This document shows positions 7,992-17,980 of a stretch of DNA of 64,000 nt, one piece after another (the first letter of the stretch is position 1; the number at the start of each line of letters is the position of its first letter). The stretch comes from Acidovorax sp. sif1233 (GTDB taxonomy: Bacteria > Pseudomonadota > Gammaproteobacteria > Burkholderiales > Burkholderiaceae_C). A program made the position numbers and the translations under genes. The notes beneath the pieces were generated by a model. It was not told the DNA's origin. It did no database searches and saw nothing but the letters and a program-made list of their open reading frames with translations. Location: contig NZ_JAHUWZ010000002.1 in assembly GCF_019218755.1 (NCBI RefSeq), positions 558,001 to 622,000 of the forward strand, written 5' to 3'.

Positions 7992-8548
7992 CTGAGATCC
8001 TGGAAAGTTGAACAAACATTGTGCGGGCAAGTAAAACCACTGTCACACGTTTCTTGCGCACTGCCCAAGACTGCACACGGATTGCACACAAAACCCTGGA
8101 AAGCCGCATGGATGTTGGTTAATCGCAACTATCCATCATCGGCGCGACGGACATGCGCCAGGGGCTCAAAGCGGGGGATTCCACAGCAGGCAAACAGGCA
8201 AGGAGAACGGGGGAAAGGCCCGCAGCGGCACGCCCGGACGGGGCGGGCGACGGAGGCTGCAGGGGAGGGCCGTGATTATCCCATTGGCCAACGATCCGCG
8301 CCAGCCCGTGGTCATGAGAAAAAAAGGACGCTGCCGCTTGATCCACAAGCGCTTGCCGCTATCAAAATGAAAGCGCCCCGCGTCCCCGCCGTGGCGACAG
8401 GCGCCAAGCCTTGTCCTGCCGCAAGGCGGGGCCAAGGCCGCATCGGCGATACTCGCGGCGCTTTTTGATGTTCCTGCCCCATGCCTGCCGGGTGGCTGGC
8501 TGCCTTGCAGCCGCCTTCTGCGCGGGCGTCGCCTGCCCCTGTTTCCCC
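7992..8548. other. Element/chromosome boundary region without genes
   Basis: About 560 bases between the last phage-like gene and the first chromosomal gene. It should contain the right attachment site, but the left partner is outside the window, so the direct repeat cannot be identified. A short near-repeat (TGCACACGG / TTGCACACA, around 8074-8094) is visible. No tRNA 3' end was recognised. A palindromic repeat copy lies at 8330-8368. ORFs read through here have no family resemblance. Confidence 0.4.
8330..8368. repeat. Dispersed palindromic repeat, copy 1
   Basis: The core CTGCCGCTTG ... CAAGCG CTTGCCGCTATCAAAAT pairs CGCTTG with CAAGCG around a short loop and ends in the CTATCAAA tail shared with other copies. 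It is the first copy outside the mobile element. Confidence 0.6.
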
Positions 8549-9136
8549 ATGCACCACACGATTTTTGACACGCCGGTTGTCAACACGCTGCTGCGCGCCT
8601 TCTCGCGCGCCACCCTGCGCCTGACGGGCTGGAAGGTGGAGGGAGCCTTGCCCGCCCACGCCGCCAAGAGCGTGCTGATCGCCGCCCCCCACACCAGCAA
8701 CTGGGATCTGCCGTACACGCTGATGCTGGCGTTTTCGCTGCGCCTGCGGGTGTACTGGATGGGCAAGCAGAGCCTGTTCAGGGCGCCGTTTGGCGGCGTG
8801 ATGCGCTGGCTGGGCGGGATTCCGGTGAACCGGGAGCAGGCGAACAACCTGGTGGCCAGCTCGGCCCAGGCCATGCGGGACGCGGACGGCCCCATGCAGC
8901 TGATCGTGCCGCCCGAGGGCACGCGCGGCAAGACGCGGCACTGGAAGACGGGGTTCTATTACATCGCCCAGCAGGCGGGCGTACCCATCGTGCTGGCTTT
9001 CGTGGACTACGGCCGCAAGGTGGGAGGCCTGGGGCCTGTGTTCGAGCCCACGGGCGATGTGGAACGCGACCTGGCGAGCATCAAGGCGTTCTACGCGCCC
9101 ATCCAGGGCAAGAACCCGGCGCAGTTCGACGCCTGA
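8549..9136 (+). CDS. Lysophospholipid acyltransferase family protein (PlsC-like)
   Basis: 195 residues from ATG 8549. The HX4D acyltransferase motif is HTSNWD (48-53), and the substrate-binding PPEGTR motif is at 121-126; both are intact. These enzymes move acyl chains from acyl-CoA or acyl-ACP to a lysophospholipid or related acceptor at the inner membrane. A longer reading from ATG 8468 would add a cysteine- and alanine-rich segment that could be a membrane anchor, so the start is uncertain. It stands alone; downstream is a palindromic repeat facing the lrp-like gene. The exact acceptor cannot be told. Confidence 0.82.
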   Translation: MHHTIFDTPVVNTLLRAFSRATLRLTGWKVEGALPAHAAKSVLIAAPHTSNWDLPYTLMLAFSLRLRVYWMGKQSLFRAPFGGVMRWLGGIPVNREQANNLVASSAQAMRDADGPMQLIVPPEGTRGKTRHWKTGFYYIAQQAGVPIVLAFVDYGRKVGGLGPVFEPTGDVERDLASIKAFYAPIQGKNPAQFDA

Positions 9137-9162
9137 GTTTGCCTGTCAAGGTTTTTCAATGA

Positions 9163-9209
9163 AATGGGCCTCTGGCGCTTATCTATAAAGCGCTGGCAGC
9201 TATGAAAAT
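9163..9209. repeat. Dispersed palindromic repeat, copy 2
   Basis: GGGCCTCTGGCGCTT (arm), ATCTAT loop, AAGCGCTGGCAGCTATGAAAATT (arm): the stem GGCGCTT/AAGCGCT is clear. It lies between two convergent genes, where it could act as a bidirectional terminator. Confidence 0.7.
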
Positions 9210-9238
9210 TGAAGTGAATACGCTGGCGGCAGCCGCCG

Positions 9239-9691
9239 TCACACCCCCACACTGCGCCGGTCGATCTTGCGGCTGAGCACGATGCTGGTCTGCGTCTGGT
9301 GCACGCCGTCGAGCTGGCCCACCTTGTCGAGCAGGGTGTCGAGCTGCTCATGGCTCGTGCAGCGCAGGAACACCAGGTAGTCAAACGGCCCGCTCACGGC
9401 GGATACCTCTTCGACCTCGGCCATGGCCTCCAGCGCGCGCAACACGGCGGGCGCTGTTTTGGGCAACACGCTGATGGAGCACCACGCGCGCACGGTGGTG
9501 GCATCGAGCCGGGCCCCCAGCCGCACGCCGTACCCCGCGACCACGCCCGAGCGCTCCAGCCGTGCAATGCGCGCCACCACGGTGGTGCGGGCCAGCCCCA
9601 GCCTGCGCGCCAGCGTGGCCGTGCCCTCGCGGGCGTTGGCCTGGAGCAGGCTCAGCAGCTGGCGGTCGGTGTCGTCCAGGGCCTGGGTCAT
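9239..9691 (-). CDS. Lrp/AsnC family transcriptional regulator
   Basis: 150 residues, standard length. The N-terminal winged helix (LDDTDRQLLSLLQANAREG; recognition helix TTVVARIARLERSG) is followed by an AsnC/RAM effector domain with SAVSGPFDYLV and the C-terminal strand. The ATG at 9691 is preceded by GGAG at good spacing; the upstream extension lacks homology. It is divergent from a saccharopine-dehydrogenase-like gene, the usual layout for an Lrp regulator controlling an amino-acid catabolic enzyme. A 7-bp inverted repeat lies between the two. Confidence 0.88.
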   Translation of the reverse strand: MTQALDDTDRQLLSLLQANAREGTATLARRLGLARTTVVARIARLERSGVVAGYGVRLGARLDATTVRAWCSISVLPKTAPAVLRALEAMAEVEEVSAVSGPFDYLVFLRCTSHEQLDTLLDKVGQLDGVHQTQTSIVLSRKIDRRSVGV

Positions 9692-9711
9692 GGGCAATTT
9701 CTCCAGAAAGT

Positions 9712-9739
9712 CATAACGTCCATCATATTCGCCGTTATG
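9712..9739. promoter_or_regulatory. Inverted repeat CATAACG-N14-CGTTATG, candidate Lrp-family operator
   Basis: A perfect 7-bp inverted repeat (9712-9718 and 9733-9739) with an AT-rich centre lies 20 bases upstream of the regulator start. It is in the shared upstream region of the divergent enzyme gene. AsnC-type proteins often bind such dyads next to their own gene. A TTGACA hexamer at 9781 may be part of the promoter for the enzyme. Assignment is by position. Confidence 0.5.
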
Positions 9740-9862
9740 AAAAAACAAAGAGCAGTTTTCGACGATATAAGCACTACACATTGACAGCGCCCTTGCCTAG
9801 CATCAAGGCATCTGCAACACCTCTCACCGCTTCACGCGGTGGGCACCACCGGGAGCACCGCC

Positions 9863-10993
9863 ATGACCATCCTTTCCACCACTTCCAGCACCGCCGCCCG
9901 CCGTGCCATCACCATCCTCGGCGCGGGCCACATCGGCTTTGCCATGGCGCTGCTGCTGCAGCAGGCTGGCGACTACGACATCCTGGTGGTGGACCGTGAC
10001 CCGGCGCGCCTGGCCGAAGTGGCCGCATTGGGCGTATCCACCCGGCTGGCGACGGACGACGCGAGCCTGAAGGCGGTCATCGACGGCCGTTTCGCCGTGC
10101 TGAACGCGCTGCCGTTTCACCGCGCCGTATCCGTGGCCACGCTGTGCGCAACCGCAGGCGTGCACTACTTTGACCTGACCGAGGACGTGGCGAGCACCCA
10201 GGCCATCCGCGCACTCGGCGCCAGTGCCCGCAGCGTGCTCATGCCCCAGTGCGGTCTGGCGCCAGGCTTCATCGGCATCGTGGGCAACGACCTGGCCCGC
10301 CGCTTCGACACGCTGCACACCCTGCGCATGCGCGTGGGGGCGCTGCCGCGCTACCCGCAGGGCGCCTTGCGCTACAACCTGACCTGGAGCACCGAGGGCC
10401 TCCTCAACGAATACTGCAACCCCTGCGAAGCCATCGTGGATGGTGTGCGCACCACCGTGCCGGCGCTGGAGGGCCTGGAGACCTTCGCGCTCGACGGCGT
10501 GGAATACGAGGCCTTCAACACCTCGGGCGGCCTGGGCACGCTGACGGAGACGCTGTCCGGGAAAGCGCGGCAGGTGGACTACCAGTCCATCCGCTATCCC
10601 GGCCATTGCGCCATCCTGAAACTGCTGCTCAACGACCTGCGCCTGCGCGACCGGCGCGACCTGCTCAAGGACATCCTGGAAACCGCGGTTCCCACCACCG
10701 ACCAGGATGTGATCGTCATCTTCGCCACCGCCGCGGGCCTGCGGGGAGGCCGGCTGGTGCAGGAGTCGTATTCCGCCCGCATCGTCGGCAGCCAGGTGGC
10801 AGGGCACACGCTGAGCGCCATCCAGCTCACCACGGCGGCGGGCATCTGCACGGCGCTGGACCTGGTGGCACAGGGGCGGCTGCCGCAGCAGGGGTTCGTG
10901 GGGCAGGAGTCGGTGCGGCTGCGGGACTTTCTGGCGAACCGGTTTGGCGCGGCCTATGCGGCAGAGGCGGGCTGGACGGCCATGGCGGCGTAG
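9863..10993 (+). CDS. Saccharopine dehydrogenase-like NAD(P)-dependent oxidoreductase
   Basis: 376 residues from ATG 9863. The Rossmann start ITILGAGHIGFAMALLLQQ with acidic DRD at the end of strand two suggests NAD(H) preference. The C-terminal part matches the saccharopine/lysine dehydrogenase family, with CGLAPGFIGIVGNDL as the conserved mid-region and YPGH near residue 245. Members oxidise lysine or saccharopine, or make homologous C-N bonds. The divergent Lrp regulator supports amino-acid catabolism. Substrate is not defined by the sequence. An ATG upstream in frame is not available; the earlier start is a non-ATG codon without a ribosome site. Confidence 0.8.
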   Translation: MTILSTTSSTAARRAITILGAGHIGFAMALLLQQAGDYDILVVDRDPARLAEVAALGVSTRLATDDASLKAVIDGRFAVLNALPFHRAVSVATLCATAGVHYFDLTEDVASTQAIRALGASARSVLMPQCGLAPGFIGIVGNDLARRFDTLHTLRMRVGALPRYPQGALRYNLTWSTEGLLNEYCNPCEAIVDGVRTTVPALEGLETFALDGVEYEAFNTSGGLGTLTETLSGKARQVDYQSIRYPGHCAILKLLLNDLRLRDRRDLLKDILETAVPTTDQDVIVIFATAAGLRGGRLVQESYSARIVGSQVAGHTLSAIQLTTAAGICTALDLVAQGRLPQQGFVGQESVRLRDFLANRFGAAYAAEAGWTAMAA

Positions 10994-11153
10994 ATCCCAT
11001 CCCAAAACAACACACCCTTGCCGCCTGCTGCGACTGGACCAGCAAGCCGGAGAGCCAACAGGCGGCTGACCCCCAGCGCGGCCCCGGCGGGCAGAGGAAG
11101 CCCGACCCCCATGCGCTGCGGGTGGGGGACTGGCGATGGCGGGCGGATTTTCG

Positions 11154-11177
11154 TGCCTGCCTGCCTGCCTGCCTGCC
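11154..11177. repeat. Tetranucleotide microsatellite (TGCC)6
   Basis: Six perfect TGCC units end four bases before the stop codon of the acyl-CoA synthetase gene on the minus strand, so they lie in its 3' untranslated region. Tracts like this change length by slippage; here that would not alter the protein. Confidence 0.8.
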
Positions 11178-11180
11178 TGT

Positions 11181-13040
11181 CTATCGCCCGCCCGGCTTCT
11201 GGTACATCCCCTCGATCGCCTCCGCGTAGAACGCCATCAGGTTGTTGCGCTTGAGCTTGAGCGTGGGCGTCATGAAAGTGTTCTCGATCGTCCAGGGCGT
11301 GAGCGTGCAGTGCACGGCGCGGGGCACGGCATAGCGGGCGAAGCTGGCGGTGTTTTTTTCGATGCGCGCCAGCACGGCCCGGTGCACGCTGGGGTGGTTC
11401 AGGCTGGCGGCGTCCTGCGCGGAGAGGCCCAGGTCGGCCGCCAGGCGCTGCCATTCGTCGCGCTGCAGGACGGCCACGCAGGCGATGAAGGGGCGGTTTT
11501 CCCCCACCACGAAGGCCTGCTCCAGCAGCGGATCGGCCAGCAGCGCCAGCTCCAGGTCCCCGGGCGGCACTTTTTCGCCGGTGGAGGTGACGATGATTTC
11601 CTTGATGCGCCCCCTGATGTAGATGCGGCCGCCCACGATGTCCGCCTGGTCGCCCGTGCCCAGCCAGCCGTCGGGGCCGAGGATGCGTGCCGTGTCTTCG
11701 GGCCGCTTCCAGTAGCCCTTCATGACGATGGGGCCGCGCACCTGCAGTTCGCGGTTCTCGCCAATGCGCACTTCCACGCCGGGCAAGGCCTTGCCCACGC
11801 ACGCCGGATCGTTGTCGTGCAGTGCGTTGACGGACACCACGGGCGCCGTCTCCGTCATGCCGTAGCCCTGGATGAGCGGCAGGCCCAGGCCCAGAAAGCA
11901 CTTGGCGATGGTGGGCGACAGCGGGGCGCCGCCGCTCACGGCCACCCGCACACGGCCGCCAAACTGGGCCAGCAAGGGCGTGGCCACCAGGGCTTGCAGC
12001 AGCGGCCAGGGCAGTGCGGCCATCCAGCCTCCCGCAGTCTTGCCGGCCTCGGGGGCGGGCGCCGGCAAACCCTGCGCCGCGCAGAAGCGGGCCCAGCCCC
12101 TGTTCTGTGCGGCCTCGTACAGCTGCATTTTCCAGGGCGATGGCGAGAGCTTTTCGAGCAGCCTGGCGTGGATGCGTTCGTAGATGCGCGGGACCGAGAC
12201 CAGCACCGTGGGGCGCACCGTCTTCAGATCCTCGGCCAGCAGGGCCACGGAGCGCGCATACGCCACGCAGCTGCCTGCCGCGATGGGAAGGTAGTAGCCG
12301 CCCGTGCGCTCGAACGTGTGCGAGAGCGGCAGGAACGACAGGAACACGTCGTCCACCGTGGGCGCGATGCGCTCCAGCACGGCCTTCACGTCGCTGACCA
12401 CGTTGCGGTGCGTGAGCATCACGCCCTTGGGCTTGCCGGTGGTGCCCGAGGTGTAGACGATGGCGGCGAGGTTGTCCGGGCCGGGCGCGGGGGGCAAGGC
12501 CTGCTGCGCTGCCTGTGCGGCGCCTTCGAGCCACTGCGCCAGCGAGCCCACGGCGGGGCCGTGCGACGAGGGCGGGGTGGCGGCGAAGGCGGCGTCCGGC
12601 TCGGTCACGATCACCGCGCGCAACGCGGGGAATTCCGTGCCTGTGTCGCGGATCCTCTCCCATTGCTGGGCACTGGCCACGATGAGCATCGAGGCCTCGC
12701 AGTCCGAGAGGATGTAGGCGATGCTGCCGGGGTTGTCGATGGCGTGCAGCGGCACCGGCACGCAGCCGGCGGCCAGGGTGGACTGGTCGGCGCACATGGC
12801 GTGCAGGCCGTTGGGCAGCAGGATGGCCACGCGCGCGGCCGCGGGCAGCTGCATGGCGGCCAGGGCCTGCGTCCATTCGGCCACGCGCTGCGCGGTCTGC
12901 CGCCAGGTCAGGCTGGCCCACGCCTGCGCGGTGGTGTCGAAGGCACGGTAGGCCTCGGCGTCCGGGGTGAGGGCCGTGCGCAAGGCAAGAAGCTGCGGCA
13001 GCGTCTGGACGCTGGCGATATCGGGAAGGGAGGGGGTCAT
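11181..13040 (-). CDS. Long-chain acyl-CoA synthetase (AMP-dependent ligase, COG1022 type)
   Basis: 619 residues. The ATP-binding P-loop motif is YTSGTTGKPKGV (196-207), and later adenylation motifs include the QGYGMTE-type A5 motif, GYWKRPEDT and WLGTGDQADI before the C-terminal GRIKEII. The length and the FLPLSHTFER segment fit long-chain fatty acyl-CoA ligases. It activates fatty acids with ATP and CoA, probably at the inner membrane. It is monocistronic and divergent from a diguanylate cyclase. The C-terminus ends PGGR beside a TGCC repeat. The chain-length preference cannot be read from sequence. Confidence 0.88.
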   Translation of the reverse strand: MTPSLPDIASVQTLPQLLALRTALTPDAEAYRAFDTTAQAWASLTWRQTAQRVAEWTQALAAMQLPAAARVAILLPNGLHAMCADQSTLAAGCVPVPLHAIDNPGSIAYILSDCEASMLIVASAQQWERIRDTGTEFPALRAVIVTEPDAAFAATPPSSHGPAVGSLAQWLEGAAQAAQQALPPAPGPDNLAAIVYTSGTTGKPKGVMLTHRNVVSDVKAVLERIAPTVDDVFLSFLPLSHTFERTGGYYLPIAAGSCVAYARSVALLAEDLKTVRPTVLVSVPRIYERIHARLLEKLSPSPWKMQLYEAAQNRGWARFCAAQGLPAPAPEAGKTAGGWMAALPWPLLQALVATPLLAQFGGRVRVAVSGGAPLSPTIAKCFLGLGLPLIQGYGMTETAPVVSVNALHDNDPACVGKALPGVEVRIGENRELQVRGPIVMKGYWKRPEDTARILGPDGWLGTGDQADIVGGRIYIRGRIKEIIVTSTGEKVPPGDLELALLADPLLEQAFVVGENRPFIACVAVLQRDEWQRLAADLGLSAQDAASLNHPSVHRAVLARIEKNTASFARYAVPRAVHCTLTPWTIENTFMTPTLKLKRNNLMAFYAEAIEGMYQKPGGR

Positions 13041-13368
13041 CGAACTCGGCGGCGGTGGCGGCGTCGGGCGCGGGCCGCGCCGTTGCCTCGGTGGAAACCC
13101 GGGGGATCATAACGACCGGGCCCGCACCAGGGCGGGGCGCAACACCCTGTTGCGTTGCAAATGGTGCATTCCGGTTTGTGGAATGATGGGCCCCAGTGTG
13201 CCCCGTGCCGCGCGAAATCCGTGGCACCGGTGCGGCGCCTCGGCCACAATCCGCACAGGCTCGCTCGCACGTCCCTCGCACAGCCATGGCATCACCGTGG
13301 CGTGCCGACCCCTTCCTCTCCATCTCCCGCCGCTGCCCGGACCGCCGTCTCTACCGCGCCCTTCCGCC
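13041..13368. other. Divergent intergenic region
   Basis: 328 bases between the acyl-CoA synthetase and the diguanylate cyclase, which are transcribed outward. A perfect inverted repeat CATTCC-N7-GGAATG (13167-13185) sits near the middle and could be a regulator site. No gene-like ORF is present; the ORFs crossing it are extensions of the flanking frames. Confidence 0.4.
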
Positions 13369-14529
13369 ATGGACCCCATCACCATCTTTATCGTCGCCAC
13401 GCTGATGATGCTGGCCAATGGCTGGGTCCTGGGGCTGATGCGCAACGACTTTCCCGAGGCCTTGCGGCCCAGCGCGGGAACCTGGCGCACGGCCACGCTG
13501 CTGCTGGCCGCCAGCGCGGTGCTGTACGCGGTGCAGTACCGGCTGCCGCTGGGGCTGGCATCGCCCATGGCCAATGGGCTCGTGCTGCTGGGGTGCACCG
13601 GCTACTGGCGCGCGCTGCGCCAGTTCTATGGGCTGCCGGACAGGCTCTGGCTGCTGGCCCCTGCGATCGTGGGGATTGGCGGCATTGCCTGGTTCGCCAT
13701 CGCACGGCCGCACACGGGCATGCGCGTGCTGATCCTGTCGGGCAGCTGCGCCTTCCTGCTGCTGGCGTGCTTCGCGCTGCTGGCCTCGCAGAAGTCGCAT
13801 GACGGCGCGCGCAGCCGCCGGGTGATGGCCAGCCTGTTTGCCGCCGTGGCGGCGTTCACGGTATTTCGCGCAGGCTACTTCCTGCTCAAGGGCGTGAGCC
13901 CGTCGTTCGATGTCACGGGAGATGGGGCCTGGATCAACATGGCCAGCCCGATGATCACCGCCATCCTGCCCGTGGTGGGCACCACCGGCTTCCTGCTGAT
14001 GTGCTCGCAGCGCATCGGCCGCCAGTGGGAGCTGGCCGCCTCAACGGACTATCTGACGGGCCTGGCCAACCGCCGCACCCTGGTTGCGGTGGGCGAACAG
14101 CGTTTCGCGCAGGCGGGTGCGCGCGGGGGCGGCCTGGCCCTGGCGCTGATCGACATCGACCACTTCAAGGCCATCAACGATTGCCATGGGCATGCGGTGG
14201 GCGACGTGGCGCTCAGGCATGTCGCCGGGCACCTGCAGGCCTCCTGCAGTGGGGCCGACTTCGCGGCGCGCCACGGCGGAGAGGAGTTCGTGGTGCTGTG
14301 GGACGCCGCGGACAGCCGGGCCGCGCGGGCCGCCGGGGAGAGGCTGCGCAGGCTGGTGGCCACCCGCCCGCTCTCGGTGGACGGACTGCCGCTGGCCATG
14401 ACCATTTCCTTGGGCGTGGCCTTGAAGAACGAGGGGGACAGCAGCTTTGACGAGCTCCTGCACCGAGCGGACGAAGCCCTCTACGCGGCCAAGACCGGGG
14501 GCCGCAACCGGGTGGAAGTGGCTGGCTGA
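13369..14529 (+). CDS. Membrane diguanylate cyclase (GGDEF domain)
   Basis: 386 residues. About six transmembrane helices span residues 1-215, followed by a GGDEF domain from STDYLTGLANRR (225-236). The active-site loop is GGEEF (303-307) and the metal-binding IDIDHFKAIND is intact, so c-di-GMP synthesis is expected. The allosteric I-site, normally RxxD five residues ahead, reads SGAD here, so product inhibition is probably lost. The N-terminus resembles membrane sensor modules of unknown ligand. ATG 13369 follows directly on the first hydrophobic helix; no strong ribosome site was seen. It is monocistronic. Confidence 0.88.
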   Translation: MDPITIFIVATLMMLANGWVLGLMRNDFPEALRPSAGTWRTATLLLAASAVLYAVQYRLPLGLASPMANGLVLLGCTGYWRALRQFYGLPDRLWLLAPAIVGIGGIAWFAIARPHTGMRVLILSGSCAFLLLACFALLASQKSHDGARSRRVMASLFAAVAAFTVFRAGYFLLKGVSPSFDVTGDGAWINMASPMITAILPVVGTTGFLLMCSQRIGRQWELAASTDYLTGLANRRTLVAVGEQRFAQAGARGGGLALALIDIDHFKAINDCHGHAVGDVALRHVAGHLQASCSGADFAARHGGEEFVVLWDAADSRAARAAGERLRRLVATRPLSVDGLPLAMTISLGVALKNEGDSSFDELLHRADEALYAAKTGGRNRVEVAG

Positions 14530-14537
14530 ATGCCCGG

Positions 14538-15173
14538 TCAGGTCGCGGCTTCCAGGCCGTGGGCGAAATGGGCCTGCATGGCGCGGGCCGTGGCCTGGGC
14601 ATCGCGCGCCACCATCGCCGCCAGGATGGCGCGGTGCTCGTTCAGCGAGTCCTCGATCCGCCCCTGCTTGAGCAGCGAGTTGTGGCGGTTGAGCTTCATC
14701 ACCTTGCGCAGGTCGGCCACCATCTGGCTGCGCCAGCGGTTGTCGGCCAGCTCCAGCAGCAGCATGTGAAAACGCTCGTTCACGGCAAAGAACCGTTCAC
14801 GTTCGCCGGCGGCCGCCTCCAGTTCGGCATGCAGGGCCTGCAGCGCCTGGAGTTGCGCCGCGGTGGCGGTGGCGGCCACCACGCCGGCCGCGTCGCTCTC
14901 TAGCAGGCTCAGCAGGTGGTAGACATCGCGCAGGTCCTTCTCGGACATTTCGGTCACATAGGCGCCACGGCGCACCTTCATCGTGACCAGGCCTTCGGCG
15001 GCCAGCACCTTGAGCGCCTCGCGCAGGGGGGTGCGGCTGATGCCGAATTCCTCGGCGATCTTGAGTTCGTCGATCCAGCTGCCGGGCTCCAGCTCACGGC
15101 GGAAGATGCGCTGGCGCAATTGCTCGGCGACTTCTTCGTAGAGGGCACGCGGCGTGAGGGTAAGGGCAGACAT
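14538..15173 (-). CDS. GntR family regulator, FCD subfamily
   Basis: 211 residues. An N-terminal winged helix (ELKIAEEFGISRTPLREAL is the recognition part) is followed by an all-helical FCD ligand domain with DVYHLLSLLES and the histidines NERFH and NEHR that usually bind a metal and a carboxylate effector. It is divergent from methylmalonyl-CoA mutase with a 129-base shared gap, so it most likely controls the propionate genes in response to an organic acid or acyl-CoA. That link is inferred from position. Confidence 0.87.
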   Translation of the reverse strand: MSALTLTPRALYEEVAEQLRQRIFRRELEPGSWIDELKIAEEFGISRTPLREALKVLAAEGLVTMKVRRGAYVTEMSEKDLRDVYHLLSLLESDAAGVVAATATAAQLQALQALHAELEAAAGERERFFAVNERFHMLLLELADNRWRSQMVADLRKVMKLNRHNSLLKQGRIEDSLNEHRAILAAMVARDAQATARAMQAHFAHGLEAAT

Positions 15174-15302
15174 GGGGCGGATTGTAAGCTCAGAGGAATA
15201 TTTTGAATCAATAATTATGAATGATGTAAACTCGCCGCCACATCGGGAACCGTCCCCGCGCCGTTTTACGCCTGCAACGCCATCTTCGGAGAAGTTTTCG
15301 CC
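15174..15302. promoter_or_regulatory. Shared promoter region of the GntR regulator and the mutase operon
   Basis: An AT-rich block at 15195-15232 (GAATATTTTGAATCAATAATTATGAATGATGTAA in parts) contrasts with the GC-rich surroundings. It offers TTGAAT as -35 and TAATTAT/ATGATG-like -10 candidates for the mutase operon. A GGAG ribosome site precedes the mutase ATG. The exact operator was not resolved. Confidence 0.45.
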
Positions 15303-17474
<2,172 letters not shown>

Positions 17475-17509
17475 GTTCGCCTTTTCCTTCCGAGCCTTTT
17501 CGCCATCCC

Positions 17510-17980
17510 ATGTTTGGCTTTGAAAGCGTTGCGCAAGCAGACTTTGAGTCCATGGCCGACCTGCGTGCAGAGGCCATGCGCGAAAGCCTGGAGCGATTGG
17601 GACGCTTTGACCCCGTGCGGGTGCGGGAAAGGCTTCGCGATGCCTTTGTGCCGGCCTATATGCGGCACATCGTGGCAGGTGACGAGCGCATTGGTTACCT
17701 CACGCTGCTCCCGTATGCGGACCCCGCACGCATGAGGCTGCACCACCTGTACGTCCGACCCGGTCGCCAGGGCCGGGGCGCCGGGGCGTGGGCCCTGGAG
17801 TGGGCCAAGGCACAGGGCAGGGCGCTGGGCCAGGACATCACCCTGGGCGCCTTGCGCGGCAGTGGCGCCAACCGCTTTTACGTGCGCAATGGCTTTCAAC
17901 TGGTGGAGGAGCAGGAGTTCGACCTGGAGTACCGGTGGAGCCCCGCATTCGAGAAGGCCGCCGCGAGGATGTCGCCATGA
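17510..17980 (+). CDS. GNAT family N-acetyltransferase
   Basis: 156 residues from ATG 17510; a TTG at 17471 overlapping the mutase stop would give 169. Motif A of the GNAT fold is seen as HHLYVRPGRQGRGAGAWAL, with the acetyl-CoA pyrophosphate loop R-x-x-G-x-G/A. A C-terminal NRFYVRNGFQ motif follows. It transfers an acetyl group from acetyl-CoA to an unknown amine. It is wedged between the mutase and MeaB and overlaps MeaB by four bases (ATGA), so it is co-translated with the operon. Lysine acetylation of acyl-CoA enzymes would fit but is speculation. Confidence 0.8.
   Translation: MFGFESVAQADFESMADLRAEAMRESLERLGRFDPVRVRERLRDAFVPAYMRHIVAGDERIGYLTLLPYADPARMRLHHLYVRPGRQGRGAGAWALEWAKAQGRALGQDITLGALRGSGANRFYVRNGFQLVEEQEFDLEYRWSPAFEKAAARMSP

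Noticed and set aside
8115..8200. Translation ATDMRQGL resembling an IS66 TnpB segment at the element boundary
   Set aside because: Only eight residues match loosely, with no flanking homology or terminal repeats.
10954..13323. A 789-codon minus-strand frame overlapping the acyl-CoA synthetase
   Set aside because: It is in a different frame from the recognisable ligase and shows the low-complexity Arg/Gly/Ala make-up of a shadow.
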